A stretch of DNA of 64,000 nt from Sphaerisporangium corydalis. GTDB lineage: Bacteria > Actinomycetota > Actinomycetes > Streptosporangiales > Streptosporangiaceae. The notes beneath the pieces are model-generated. The model did not search any database and had not been told where the DNA came from. It worked only from the letters and a program-made list of their open reading frames with translations. The stretch is from assembly GCF_025506355.1 (NCBI RefSeq), contig NZ_JANZYP010000020.1, positions 54,881-118,880 of the forward strand. Direction: 5' to 3'. Each line of letters opens with the position of its first letter. The first letter of the stretch is position 1. Below are positions 26,256 through 34,704 of this stretch, in pieces. The translations under genes were made by a program, and so were the position numbers.

Positions 26256-27077
26256 TCAGACGGCTTCCCTCTCGGTGGGGACGGTACCCGGCTCGGGCTC
26301 CAGCGTCGTGGGCAGATAGCGGGCCACGAGCGTCTGGTAGAGGCCGGCCCCGATCACCGCCCCGATGACCGGCGCCACGATGGGCACCCAGAAGTAGAGG
26401 TTCCCGTACTGATCTCGCCACGCCGTCCCGTACCCAGTGAGGAAGGACGCGAGGCGGGGACCGAAGTCGCGGGCCGGGTTGATGGCGTAGCCGGCGTTGG
26501 TGCCCCATGCCATGCCGATGGCGACGACGATCAGGCCGACGACGAACGGGGCGAGGTTGGCGGCCGGGGAGCTGTTGGACAGGTCGGTGACGGCCAGGAT
26601 GAGGAACAGCAGGATCGCGGTGCCGATGACCTGGTCGCGGAAGGCCCCCCACTCGTGCACGGGCAGGGTGCCGTTGCCGGGGAGGGTGGAGAAGACGCCC
26701 TGGGTCTTGATGGTGTGACCCGGGTCGACCATGGAGAGCACTTCGCTGAAGTTCCACCGGACCAGGAGCGCGGCGACGAAGGCCCCCGCGGTCTGCGCCA
26801 GCGAGTAGGGGAGCACCTTGCGCCATTCGAAGCCCTTGAAGACCGCGAGCGCGATGGTGACGGCCGGGTTGAGATGGGCGCCGCTGATCCGGCCCGCGGT
26901 GTAGACGCCGAGTGTGACCCCGAGCCCCCAGGCCCAGGCGATGCTGTCGTGGTCTCCGATGCCGCCCGCGACCACCTGGGCCACCACGGCCGTACCGAAC
27001 AGGATGAGGATCAGCGTGCCCGCGAACTCCGCGGCCAGTTCACCGATCAGGCCGGGGGCTTCCCTCGGTTTGGCCAT
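26256..27077 (-). CDS. glpF: Aquaglyceroporin, glycerol uptake facilitator
   Basis: A 273-residue MIP-family channel with six hydrophobic segments and both NPA boxes, HLNPAVTIA (NPA 70-72) and INPARDFGPR (NPA 200-202). The Asp right after the second NPAR is characteristic of glycerol-conducting GlpF rather than water-only aquaporins. It mediates passive glycerol entry and is first in the operon with glpK. The C-terminus is a charged tail. AAGGAG precedes the ATG. Upstream AT-rich sequence at 27220-27260 probably holds its promoter. Confidence 0.95.
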   Translation of the reverse strand: MAKPREAPGLIGELAAEFAGTLILILFGTAVVAQVVAGGIGDHDSIAWAWGLGVTLGVYTAGRISGAHLNPAVTIALAVFKGFEWRKVLPYSLAQTAGAFVAALLVRWNFSEVLSMVDPGHTIKTQGVFSTLPGNGTLPVHEWGAFRDQVIGTAILLFLILAVTDLSNSSPAANLAPFVVGLIVVAIGMAWGTNAGYAINPARDFGPRLASFLTGYGTAWRDQYGNLYFWVPIVAPVIGAVIGAGLYQTLVARYLPTTLEPEPGTVPTEREAV

Positions 27078-27422
27078 GTCGTCTCCTTACTTGTCACCGT
27101 ACGACTCGCCGTTGTCCGTAGACCGCCTTGGCGGCGAAGATCGGTCGTCGTCGGCCACACCGCGGGGCCCCACACCCCGTCGACCCTGTGACCTGCAGAA
27201 ACACACTGCACCTCTGGTCGAGAAAGTCACGTTCACGAGAAGGTCAAAAAAGCTTTGCCGACATGTCCTGACTCAGCCGCCTTCATCTAGCACTGGTTAC
27301 GGTCTCCGCACCGATCACGCTTCTTGATTATGAATAGTTGCCGTGAAAATTCCACAACAGGCCGCGATCTCGTCGAAGCCTGGGCACCGGCACAACCGGC
27401 GCGGCCCGCCGCCCGGCGGGCG

Positions 27423-27438
27423 TACCGCGATCGCGGTA
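27423..27438. promoter_or_regulatory. Putative response-regulator site upstream of the histidine kinase gene
   Basis: TACCGCGATCGCGGTA is a perfect 16-bp palindrome centred about 66 bp before the kinase GTG, a typical activator distance. A near copy, TACGGCG-TT-CGCGGTA, lies before the RND gene of the same cluster at 29473-29488. The shared half-site CGCGGTA suggests recognition by the NarL-type regulator encoded between them. Confidence 0.6.
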
Positions 27439-27484
27439 GGGCCGGATTCTCCCCACGGACGAGGAAAACGGGGCAGGTCAGCCC

Positions 27485-27490
27485 TAACGT
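27485..27490 (+). promoter_or_regulatory. -10 box of the histidine kinase gene; leaderless start
   Basis: TAACGT lies 6 bp before the GTG at 27497, and no ribosome binding sequence exists in between, so the transcript would start at the GTG. No good -35 box is visible 16-18 bp upstream, which fits a promoter that needs an activator. Confidence 0.45.
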
Positions 27491-27496
27491 AGTGGC

Positions 27497-28705
27497 GTGA
27501 GTCGTCTCATCGCGCTGCGGAACGCCATTCGCGCCCGCCCCTACCTGGTGGACCTGGTGATCGCCGCGCTGACCTTCGCGGTGACCGCCACCGGCCCCCA
27601 GGCGGGCCACCCCAAGTACGCCCTGCCGCTGACCACGGCCACGGTCGTGCTGGGCGGGGTGATGTGCGGCGCCCTGGTGTTCCGCCGGATCTGGCCGCGC
27701 ACCGTCCTCGCCGTGACCGTGGGCGCGCTCGCCGTCCACCTGGCCGTCAACGGCGCGCGCAGCGCCCTGGACCTGGTGCCCGCCGTCGCGATGGCCACCC
27801 TGGCCACCCACAATCCCCGCCGCGTCGCCTGGATCGCGGGCGCGATCTCCGCGCTGGTCCTCGCCGTGGTGCGCCTGATCTTCACCGACGTCTCCTGGTT
27901 CGGGCCCGAGCTGGCCGGGCAGCTCGCGTGGATCGCCATGGCGACGGCCGCCGGGGACTCGGTGCGCAGCCGCCGGGCCTACGTCGCCGCCGTCGAGGAA
28001 CGCGCGCTCAGGGCCGAGCAGACCCGCGAGGAGGAGGCCGAGCGGCGGGTGATGGAGGAACGGCTGCGCATCGCCAGGGAGCTGCACGACGTGCTCGCCC
28101 ACCACATCGCGCTCATCAACGTGCAGGCCCAGGTCGCCTCGCACGTGCTCGACGACGAGCCGGCGCAGGCCCGCGTCGCGCTCGGCCACGTCCGCCAGGC
28201 CGGTCGCGCCGCGCTCGACGAGCTGCGCACCACGGTCGGGCTGCTGCGGCGGCCCGGCAGCACCGAGGAGCTGCCCACCGAGCCCGCCCCTGGCCTGGAC
28301 CGCCTCCCGGAGCTGATCAGCTCGTTCACGACGGCCGGCCTGAAGGTGGACTGCCACCTGCAGGGCACCCCCCGGCCGCTCCCCTCGCCGGTGGAGCTGA
28401 CCGCGTTCCGCGTCGTGCAGGAGGCGCTGACCAACGTGAGCAAGCACGCGGGCGCGGCGAGCACGCGGGTGCTCATCACCTACGGGCAGCGGGACCTGAC
28501 CGTCGACGTCAGCGACGACGGCCGGGGCGGGAAGGACCACGCCCTCCCCGGCCAGGACCACGCCGTGACCACCAGCGGCCACGGGCTGCTCGGGATGCGC
28601 GAGCGGGCGCTGTCGGTGGGCGGGACGTTCAGCGTCGGGCCGTCCCTGGGACGCGGCTTCCGCGTCCACGCCGTCCTGCCCGCCCCCCGGACGAGCGCCC
28701 TGTGA
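27497..28705 (+). CDS. Two-component sensor histidine kinase, NarL-partner type
   Basis: A 402-residue membrane kinase. The first 150 residues contain about four to five hydrophobic segments with little extracellular sequence, as in intramembrane-sensing kinases. A short coiled coil leads to the HisKA_3 motif RIARELHDVLAHHIALIN with phosphoacceptor His197. The ATPase domain has the N box VVQEALTNVSKHAG, VSDDGRGG and GLLGMRERALSVGG. It phosphorylates the response regulator encoded 46 bp downstream. A signal in the membrane, such as envelope damage or a hydrophobic compound, is inferred from the topology and the downstream exporter. Confidence 0.93.
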   Translation: MSRLIALRNAIRARPYLVDLVIAALTFAVTATGPQAGHPKYALPLTTATVVLGGVMCGALVFRRIWPRTVLAVTVGALAVHLAVNGARSALDLVPAVAMATLATHNPRRVAWIAGAISALVLAVVRLIFTDVSWFGPELAGQLAWIAMATAAGDSVRSRRAYVAAVEERALRAEQTREEEAERRVMEERLRIARELHDVLAHHIALINVQAQVASHVLDDEPAQARVALGHVRQAGRAALDELRTTVGLLRRPGSTEELPTEPAPGLDRLPELISSFTTAGLKVDCHLQGTPRPLPSPVELTAFRVVQEALTNVSKHAGAASTRVLITYGQRDLTVDVSDDGRGGKDHALPGQDHAVTTSGHGLLGMRERALSVGGTFSVGPSLGRGFRVHAVLPAPRTSAL

Positions 28706-28751
28706 CCGCCCACGCGCCGCGGGCGAACGCCGTGACGCGGGCGGGCGCCCG

Positions 28752-29435
28752 GTGACCGACCTCGCGCCCATTCGTGTGCTGCTGGCCGACGACCAGGCTC
28801 TGGTACGGGCCGGGTTCCGCGTCCTGGTCGACTCCGCGCCCGACCTGGAGGTGGTCGGCGAGGCGCACACCGGCCACGAGGCGGTGCGGCTGGCGCGCGC
28901 CACCCGGGCCGACGTCGTCCTGATGGACATCCGCATGCCGGAGATGGACGGCCTGGCCGCCACCCAGGCGATCACCTCCGACGCCGACCTCGCCGCGGTG
29001 CGCGTCCTGGTGCTGACGACCTTCGAGATCGACGAGTACCTGTTCGCCGCCCTCCGCGCCGGGGCGAGCGGCTTCCTCGGCAAGGGCGTCGAGGCCGGCG
29101 AGCTGCAGGACGCGATCCGCGTCGTGGCGCGCGGCGACGCCCTGCTGTCGCCGGTCGCCACCAAGGGCCTGATCGCCCGTTTCCTGTCGGCGCCGGGCGC
29201 CAGGGCCGACCACGCGCCGGACGACCTCGCGGTGCTGACCGACCGCGAGCGCGAGGTGATGACGCTGGTGGCGTACGGTCTGACCAACGACGAGATCGCC
29301 GACCGGCTCGGGATCAGCCGCATGACCGCCAAGACCCACGCCAACCGTGCGATGATCAAACTCGGCGCGCACGACCGGGCACAGCTCGTCGTGATCGCCT
29401 ACGAGACCGGCCTGGTGCGTCCGCGGGCGGGATGA
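28752..29435 (+). CDS. NarL/LuxR-type response regulator
   Basis: A 227-residue regulator. The receiver domain carries LLADDQALVRAGF at the start and the phosphoacceptor Asp59 in VVLMDIRMPEMDG, with a Thr switch residue in VLVLTTFEID. The C-terminal LuxR helix-turn-helix is LTDREREVMTLVAYGLTNDE followed by IADRLGISRMTAKTHANRAM. GTG start at 28752. It is paired with the upstream kinase and followed by an RND transporter gene. Matching palindromes before the kinase and RND genes are the best candidates for its binding sites. Confidence 0.94.
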   Translation: MTDLAPIRVLLADDQALVRAGFRVLVDSAPDLEVVGEAHTGHEAVRLARATRADVVLMDIRMPEMDGLAATQAITSDADLAAVRVLVLTTFEIDEYLFAALRAGASGFLGKGVEAGELQDAIRVVARGDALLSPVATKGLIARFLSAPGARADHAPDDLAVLTDREREVMTLVAYGLTNDEIADRLGISRMTAKTHANRAMIKLGAHDRAQLVVIAYETGLVRPRAG

Positions 29436-29472
29436 CGCGGTACCGGCGGGCGTGGTAGACACCCCCATCGCC

Positions 29473-29488
29473 TACGGCGTTCGCGGTA
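29473..29488. promoter_or_regulatory. Putative response-regulator site upstream of the RND gene
   Basis: TACGGCG-TT-CGCGGTA forms part of a longer dyad, GCCTACSGCG to CGCGGTAGGC (19 of 20 arm bases pair). It differs from the palindrome before the kinase gene (27423-27438) at two positions, one in the left arm and one in the central dinucleotide. It lies 147 bp before the RND ATG, in the 199-bp gap after the response regulator. Confidence 0.6.
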
Positions 29489-29634
29489 GGCCAAGACCCT
29501 CCCAACGGTGGACGTCCACACCTCCGGCGGCGATGAGCCTAGGAGTACGGGCCGGGACACCCCGGCCGCGAGCCGTCACCCCCCTCTCCCCCGGACGGCC
29601 CGCCGTCCTCGCCGAACCGACAAGAAGTGGACCG

Positions 29635-32600
29635 ATGTCCTTACTCGCCAGACTGAGCCTCGCCAACCGCGGGCTCGTCGCACTCATCACGATCGTGGTG
29701 GCCGCCTTCGGCGTGTACACGATCCCGGCGCTCAAACAGCAGCTCCTGCCCTCGCTGTCCTTCCCCGCCGTGTCGGTCGTCGCCACCTACCCCGGGGCCG
29801 CCCCGCAGATCGTCGAGGACCACGTCACCCGGCCGCTGGAGGACAGCGTCCGCGGCATCACCGGCGTCACCGGTGTGAACTCCACCTCCCGCGAGTCCAG
29901 CTCGACGGTCCAGGTGCAGTTCGACTACGGGACCGACATCGACGCGGCGCAGGGCCAGATCCAGCAGGCGATCAGCCGGGTGCAGGCGCAGCTTCCCGAC
30001 GGCGTGGACCCGCAGGCGGTCGCGGGCAGCACCGACGACATCCCGGTGCTCCAGCTCGCCGCCGCCTCGACCCAGGACCAGCAGCGGCTCGCCGACAAGC
30101 TGAACGACCAGGTGGTCCCCGCGCTCAGCGGCGTGGCCGGCGTCAGGGACGTCACGGTCAGCGGCACCCGCGCCCAGGTCGTCACCATCACGCCGGACGA
30201 TGACGAGCTGGCCAAGCACGGGCTGACCGCCTCGGCGATCGCCACCGCGATCCAGTCGGCGGGCACACCGGTGCCCGCGGGCACGCTCACCAAGGCGGGC
30301 CAGTCGCTCAGCGTCCAGGTCGGCACGACACTCGGCTCGGTCAAGGACATCCGCGACCTCTACCTGCCCCCCGCCGCCACCGGCCAGGCCCAGGGCCAGG
30401 CTCAGGCGCAGGGCCAGGGGCAAGGGCAGGCGCAGCGGCGTCCCGCCGGGCAGGCCGGGGCCGGCGGCCAGGGCCAGGTGGCGCCGGTCCGCCCGGTCGC
30501 CGCCCCCAAGCCCGTGCGGCTCGGCAGCGTGGCCACCGTGAAGCTGGCACTCGCCGACGCGACGACGCTGACCCGCACGAACGGCAAGCCCAGCCTCGGC
30601 GTCTCGGTCACCATGAAGCCCGACGGCAACGCGGTGGCGATCTCGCACGACGTGCGTGCCAAGCTCCCGGCGCTGGCCAAGGGCCTCGGCGACGACGTCC
30701 GGTTCACCGTGATCTTCGACCAGGCGCCGTCGGTCGAGCAGGCCATCGAGAGCCTCACCACCGAAGGCCTGCTGGGCCTCGCCATGGCCGTGCTGATCAT
30801 CCTGCTGTTCCTGTTCTCGCTGCGCTCCACCATCGTGACGGCGGTGTCGATCCCGCTGTCGGTGCTGATCGCGCTGATCGCCCTGTGGACGCAGGACTTC
30901 TCGCTGAACATGCTGACCCTGGGCGCGCTCACGATCGCGATCGGGCGGGTGGTGGACGACTCGATCGTCGTCCTGGAGAACATCAAGCGCCACCTGTCGT
31001 ACGGCGAGGACAAGCGCGACGCCGTCGAGAACGGCGTGCGCGAGGTCGCGGGCGCGGTCACCGCCTCCACGCTGACCACGGTCGCGGTCTTCCTGCCCAT
31101 CGCCTTCGTCGGCGGCCTGGTCGGCGAGCTGTTCAGCCCGTTCGCGATCACCGTCACGGTCGCGCTGCTCGCCTCGCTGCTGGTCTCGCTGACCGTCGTG
31201 CCGGTGCTCAGCTACTGGTTCATGAAGCGGCCCAAGGCCGGCGACACCGAGGCCATCCGGCGGGCGGCCGACGAGAAGGAGCGCCGCAGCCCGCTCCAGC
31301 GGTTGTACGTCCCGGTGATCCGCTTCGCCACCCGGCACCGGATCACCACGGTCGCCGTCGCCCTGGTGATCTTCGTGGTCACCCTGGGCCTGGTGCCGAT
31401 GCTCAAGACCAGCTTCATCGACAACTCCGGGCAGAACACCATCAGCGTCCGGCAGACCCTGCCGGTCAGCACGTCCCTCGCGGCGGCCGACACCATGGCC
31501 AAGAAGGTCGAGGAGGTCGTCACCTCCACCAGCGAGGTCGAGTCGTACCAGGTCACCGTGGGCGGTGGCGGCGGCGGGGTGTTCGGCGGCGCGGCCGGTC
31601 GAGGCGGGGGTGGCGGCACCGCGCGGGCGAGCTACTCCCTGACGCTCCGCGACGGCACCGACGCCGGGGCGGTCGAGAAGAAGCTGACCGACCGGCTCGG
31701 CGCGCTCAAGGACGCCGGCGAGATCACCGTGGGACAGGCCGGCGGCTTCGGCGGCAACTCCCTGGCGGTCGTCGTGCGGGCGGCCCAGCTCGACACCCTG
31801 CGCACCGCCACCCAGGCCGTGCAGGGGGCCATGCAGGGCGTCCCCGACGTCACCGAAGTGACCAGCAGCGTGGCCGACACCGCCCCGCGCGTCGACGTCA
31901 CCGTGGACCGCAGGAAGGCGGCCGCCAAGGGGCTCAGCGAGATCGCCGTCGGCCAGGCCGTCTCGCAGGCGTTCCGTGGCACGACCGTCACCCAGCTCGC
32001 CATGGACGGGACCACGGCCGACGTCATCCTGCGCGGCGGCGACACGCCCGCCTCGCTGGGCGACCTGCGCGACCTGAAGATCGTCGGGAAGGTCACCGTC
32101 GGGGACGTGGCGACGGTCAGGCAGGTGAACGGGCCGGTCGTGGTCACGCGCATCGACGGCGACCGCAGCGCCACCGTCTCGGCCAAGGCGACCGGCGCGA
32201 ACCTCGGCGCCACCAACACCGAGCTGCGGACCAAGCTGGCGGCCCTCTCGCTCCCGGCCGGGGCGACCTACGAGATCGGCGGCGTGAGCGCCGACCAGGC
32301 GGAGGCGTTCGGCAGCCTCGGGCTGGCGCTGGTCGCGGCCATCGCCCTGGTGTTCTTCGTCATGGTGGCGACGTTCCGCAGCCTCATCCAGCCGCTGGTG
32401 CTGCTGGTGTCGATCCCGTTCGCCGCGACCGGGGCCATCGGCCTGCTCCTGGCGACGGGCACCTCGCTGGGCCTGGCCGCGATGATCGGCATGCTGATGC
32501 TCGTCGGCATCGTGGTCACCAACGCCATCGTCCTGCTCGACCTGATCAACCAGTACCGCGAACAGGGCATGCCCCTGCACGAGGCGGTCGTCGAGGGCGG

Positions 32601-32907
32601 CAGGCGGCGGCTCCGGCCGATCCTGATGACGGCCCTGGCCACCATCTTCGCGCTGCTGCCCATGGCGCTGGGCATCACCGGCGGGGGCGGGTTCATCTCC
32701 AAGCCGCTGGCCATCGTCGTCATCGGCGGCCTGATCAGCTCGACCCTGCTCACGCTGGTGCTGGTCCCGACCCTGTACACCATGGTCGAGAACCGCAAGG
32801 AGAAGAGCCGGGCCCGGCGGACGGCACGCCGGGCGGCCAGGCCGTCAGTGCCGCCCATCGAGGAGGCGCCGAGCGAGCCCGCCGGTGCCGTCTCGGGCCG
32901 GTCGTAG
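29635..32907 (+). CDS. RND-type efflux permease (AcrB/HAE1-like)
   Basis: A 1090-residue transporter with the RND plan: one N-terminal helix (LANRGLVALITIVVAAFGVY), a large extracellular domain, helices 2-6 (from about 375), a second large domain, and helices 8-12. The proton-relay region is TIAIGRVVDDSIVVLENIKR (near 440). Unusual features are a Gln/Gly/Ala-rich low-complexity stretch in the first large domain (about 250-285) and a Gly-rich stretch near 640-660. No membrane-fusion or outer-membrane partner is encoded nearby, as is usual in monoderm bacteria. The upstream two-component system probably controls it. Weak ribosome binding site (AAGTGG). Confidence 0.9.
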   Translation: MSLLARLSLANRGLVALITIVVAAFGVYTIPALKQQLLPSLSFPAVSVVATYPGAAPQIVEDHVTRPLEDSVRGITGVTGVNSTSRESSSTVQVQFDYGTDIDAAQGQIQQAISRVQAQLPDGVDPQAVAGSTDDIPVLQLAAASTQDQQRLADKLNDQVVPALSGVAGVRDVTVSGTRAQVVTITPDDDELAKHGLTASAIATAIQSAGTPVPAGTLTKAGQSLSVQVGTTLGSVKDIRDLYLPPAATGQAQGQAQAQGQGQGQAQRRPAGQAGAGGQGQVAPVRPVAAPKPVRLGSVATVKLALADATTLTRTNGKPSLGVSVTMKPDGNAVAISHDVRAKLPALAKGLGDDVRFTVIFDQAPSVEQAIESLTTEGLLGLAMAVLIILLFLFSLRSTIVTAVSIPLSVLIALIALWTQDFSLNMLTLGALTIAIGRVVDDSIVVLENIKRHLSYGEDKRDAVENGVREVAGAVTASTLTTVAVFLPIAFVGGLVGELFSPFAITVTVALLASLLVSLTVVPVLSYWFMKRPKAGDTEAIRRAADEKERRSPLQRLYVPVIRFATRHRITTVAVALVIFVVTLGLVPMLKTSFIDNSGQNTISVRQTLPVSTSLAAADTMAKKVEEVVTSTSEVESYQVTVGGGGGGVFGGAAGRGGGGGTARASYSLTLRDGTDAGAVEKKLTDRLGALKDAGEITVGQAGGFGGNSLAVVVRAAQLDTLRTATQAVQGAMQGVPDVTEVTSSVADTAPRVDVTVDRRKAAAKGLSEIAVGQAVSQAFRGTTVTQLAMDGTTADVILRGGDTPASLGDLRDLKIVGKVTVGDVATVRQVNGPVVVTRIDGDRSATVSAKATGANLGATNTELRTKLAALSLPAGATYEIGGVSADQAEAFGSLGLALVAAIALVFFVMVATFRSLIQPLVLLVSIPFAATGAIGLLLATGTSLGLAAMIGMLMLVGIVVTNAIVLLDLINQYREQGMPLHEAVVEGGRRRLRPILMTALATIFALLPMALGITGGGGFISKPLAIVVIGGLISSTLLTLVLVPTLYTMVENRKEKSRARRTARRAARPSVPPIEEAPSEPAGAVSGRS

Positions 32908-32958
32908 CACCCGGCAGGTCGGAGCGCCGGGTCGTAGCACCCGGCAGGTCGGAGCGCC
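32901..32958 (+). repeat. 30-bp tandem duplication across the RND stop codon
   Basis: GTCGTAGCACCCGGCAGGTC plus GGAGCGCC occurs at 32901-32928 and again at 32931-32958 (period 30). The first copy contains the TAG stop of the RND gene, and a partial third copy (GTCGTAGCG) follows near 32979. It is non-coding and looks recent. Confidence 0.85.
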
Positions 32959-33018
32959 CCGCGAGGAGGGCGGTCCTGTCGTAGCGAGTGGTGGGGAGGC
33001 CGGGCCGGTCTCCCCACC

Positions 33019-33777
33019 TCACCGCAGCAGGCGGCGCGGGTGCCGGCCGTCCACGTAGCCGATGAACGGCGGGCAGATGTTGTAGCCGAGCAGTTCCTGG
33101 AGGCGCTCGGGCAGCCCGCGCACGACGTCCCTCGGGACGGCGAGCAGGTGGTTCTCCTGGGGCCGCAGCCAGGCGGCCGCGTAGTGCATGACGACCCCGA
33201 GGCGCGGCCGGTCGGTGCGGTTGGCGCCGCCGCCGTGCCACAGGGTGCCGAGGTAGATCAGCGCGGAGCCGGCCGGCATCTCGGCGCTGATCACCGGCGC
33301 GCCGGGCTCCGGGCGCTCGTCCCCCCAGCGGTGGCTGCCCGGGACGATGCGGGTGGCCCCGTTGGCCTCGGTGAACGCGTCCAGCGGCCACATCACGTTG
33401 ATCACGAGCTGGCGGTGCGGCCGGGGGATCGGGTAGACGCCGTCGTCGGGGTGCAGCGGCTGCGCCACCTCGCCCGGCCCGATCTCTATGCCGGTGGGCG
33501 CGCTGAGCTGGTAGTCGTACAGGTAGTGGTCCAGGACCGAGAGCACCAGCGGGTGGGTCGCCGGGCCGTCCAGCAGCCGGGTCTTGGCGAAGATCGCGTA
33601 GATCCGCCGGGTGCGGTGCCCCTCGAAGTCGTCGCGGCCGGTCGGGGTCGCCGCCAGCAGGGTCTGGAGCCCGGCGCGGATCCCGGCGACCTCGTCCCCG
33701 GCCAGCACGTCCGGCACGATCACGTAGCCGTCGCGGTCGAGGGCCTCGATCACGGACGCGGTCTCGGGTCGGGTCAC
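33019..33777 (-). CDS. Phytanoyl-CoA dioxygenase (PhyH) family protein
   Basis: A protein of about 252 residues with the Fe(II)/2-oxoglutarate oxygenase triad: His109 and Asp111 in QPLHPDDGVYP and His181 in GTLWHGGGANRTDRPR, with a following Arg suited to bind 2-oxoglutarate. GTRIVPGSHRWG-like text (GATRIVPGSHRWG) is the PhyH signature. It hydroxylates a small substrate that cannot be named. GTG 33777 was chosen; a TTG at 33804 is possible, and neither has a ribosome binding site. It is divergent from the TIM-barrel/Gfo-Idh operon, which may indicate a shared catabolic pathway. Confidence 0.85.
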   Translation of the reverse strand: MTRPETASVIEALDRDGYVIVPDVLAGDEVAGIRAGLQTLLAATPTGRDDFEGHRTRRIYAIFAKTRLLDGPATHPLVLSVLDHYLYDYQLSAPTGIEIGPGEVAQPLHPDDGVYPIPRPHRQLVINVMWPLDAFTEANGATRIVPGSHRWGDERPEPGAPVISAEMPAGSALIYLGTLWHGGGANRTDRPRLGVVMHYAAAWLRPQENHLLAVPRDVVRGLPERLQELLGYNICPPFIGYVDGRHPRRLLR

Positions 33778-33957
33778 ACGACCGAGGCTAATCCGCCGGA
33801 ACAACGTTCGGTAGGGTCGTTCTCGCGGACGGGCCAGGCAACTTTCCCGTTGTCATTCCATAAGCAGCGTTTTAACGTTTTACCGGATCAAATCGGAGAT
33901 GCGGATGGCGCACCCGCGCCGGCACTCCGCCACGTGAGCCAGGAGGATCCGACCCCC

Positions 33958-34704
33958 ATGGTGAAGCCGCTGGGCGTGCAACTCTACACAGTGCGTGATC
34001 ACATGAAGGCCGACCGCGACGACGTGTTACGGCGGATCGCGGAGATCGGCTACGGCGCCGTGGAGTCGTTCGCGCCGACCGACGACCCCAAGGGCTTCCG
34101 GCAGGTGACGGACGACCTCGGGCTCACCGTCTCCAGCACGCACGCCCACGCGCTGCTCACCGAAAACCCGAACCTCGTCCTCGACGCCGTCGCCGTCATC
34201 GGGACCGACCTCGTGATCGTCCCCGCAGGAATCCCTGAGCAGGAGTTCACCACCCGCGACGGCGTCGCGCGCACCGCCGAGTTGCTCAACGGCCTGGCGG
34301 AGCGTGCGGCCGGGTACGGCATGCGGCTCGGATACCACAACCACTGGTGGGAGATCGAGCCGAAGATCGACGGGAGGCACGCCATCGAGGTGCTCGCCGG
34401 CGAGCTCGACCCCGCGGTCTTCCTGGAGATCGACACCTACTGGGCCGCCGTGGGCGGCGCCGACGTGCCCGAGCTGCTCGGACGCCTCGGCGACCGCGTC
34501 CTGGCCCTGCACGTCAAGGACGGCCCGGTCGTCAAGGGGGAACCGCACACGGCCGTCGGCGACGGCGTCATGCCGGTGCCCGACATCCTGGCCGCCGCCC
34601 CCGACGCGTGGCGGATCGTCGAGCTCGACAGCTGCGCCACCGACATCATCGACGCCCTGGCCCAGAGCCACGCGTACCTGACGACCGGGCTGGGGCGCGC
34701 ATGA
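33958..34704 (+). CDS. Sugar phosphate isomerase/epimerase, xylose isomerase-like TIM barrel
   Basis: A 248-residue TIM-barrel protein. It has GVQLYTVRDHMKADRDDVLR near the start, then YHNHWWEIEP (near 123-132) and FLEIDTYWAAVGG (near 157-169), the usual metal-binding His/Glu/Asp positions of the AP-endonuclease-2/IolE/IolI group. AGGAGG lies 11 bp before the ATG. Its stop overlaps the next start by ATGA, so the two are translated together. A role in breakdown of inositol, keto-sugar or a related polyol is inferred from the pairing. Confidence 0.88.
   Translation: MVKPLGVQLYTVRDHMKADRDDVLRRIAEIGYGAVESFAPTDDPKGFRQVTDDLGLTVSSTHAHALLTENPNLVLDAVAVIGTDLVIVPAGIPEQEFTTRDGVARTAELLNGLAERAAGYGMRLGYHNHWWEIEPKIDGRHAIEVLAGELDPAVFLEIDTYWAAVGGADVPELLGRLGDRVLALHVKDGPVVKGEPHTAVGDGVMPVPDILAAAPDAWRIVELDSCATDIIDALAQSHAYLTTGLGRA

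Larger units (their letters stand above)
27078..27496. other. Divergent control region between glpF and the histidine kinase
   Basis: A 419-bp region without a supported gene. The left half is AT-richer (for example around 27235-27260 and 27320-27355) and should hold the leftward glpF promoter. A candidate TTGACC lies on the minus strand near 27246, but I could not find a convincing -10. The right half carries a perfect 16-bp palindrome at 27423-27438 and the TAACGT box of the rightward kinase gene. Confidence 0.6.

Noticed and set aside
29641..32580. 979-codon open frame antisense to the RND gene.
   Set aside because: No domain or membrane pattern and extreme Arg/Asp/Gly content; the plus-strand protein is unmistakable.
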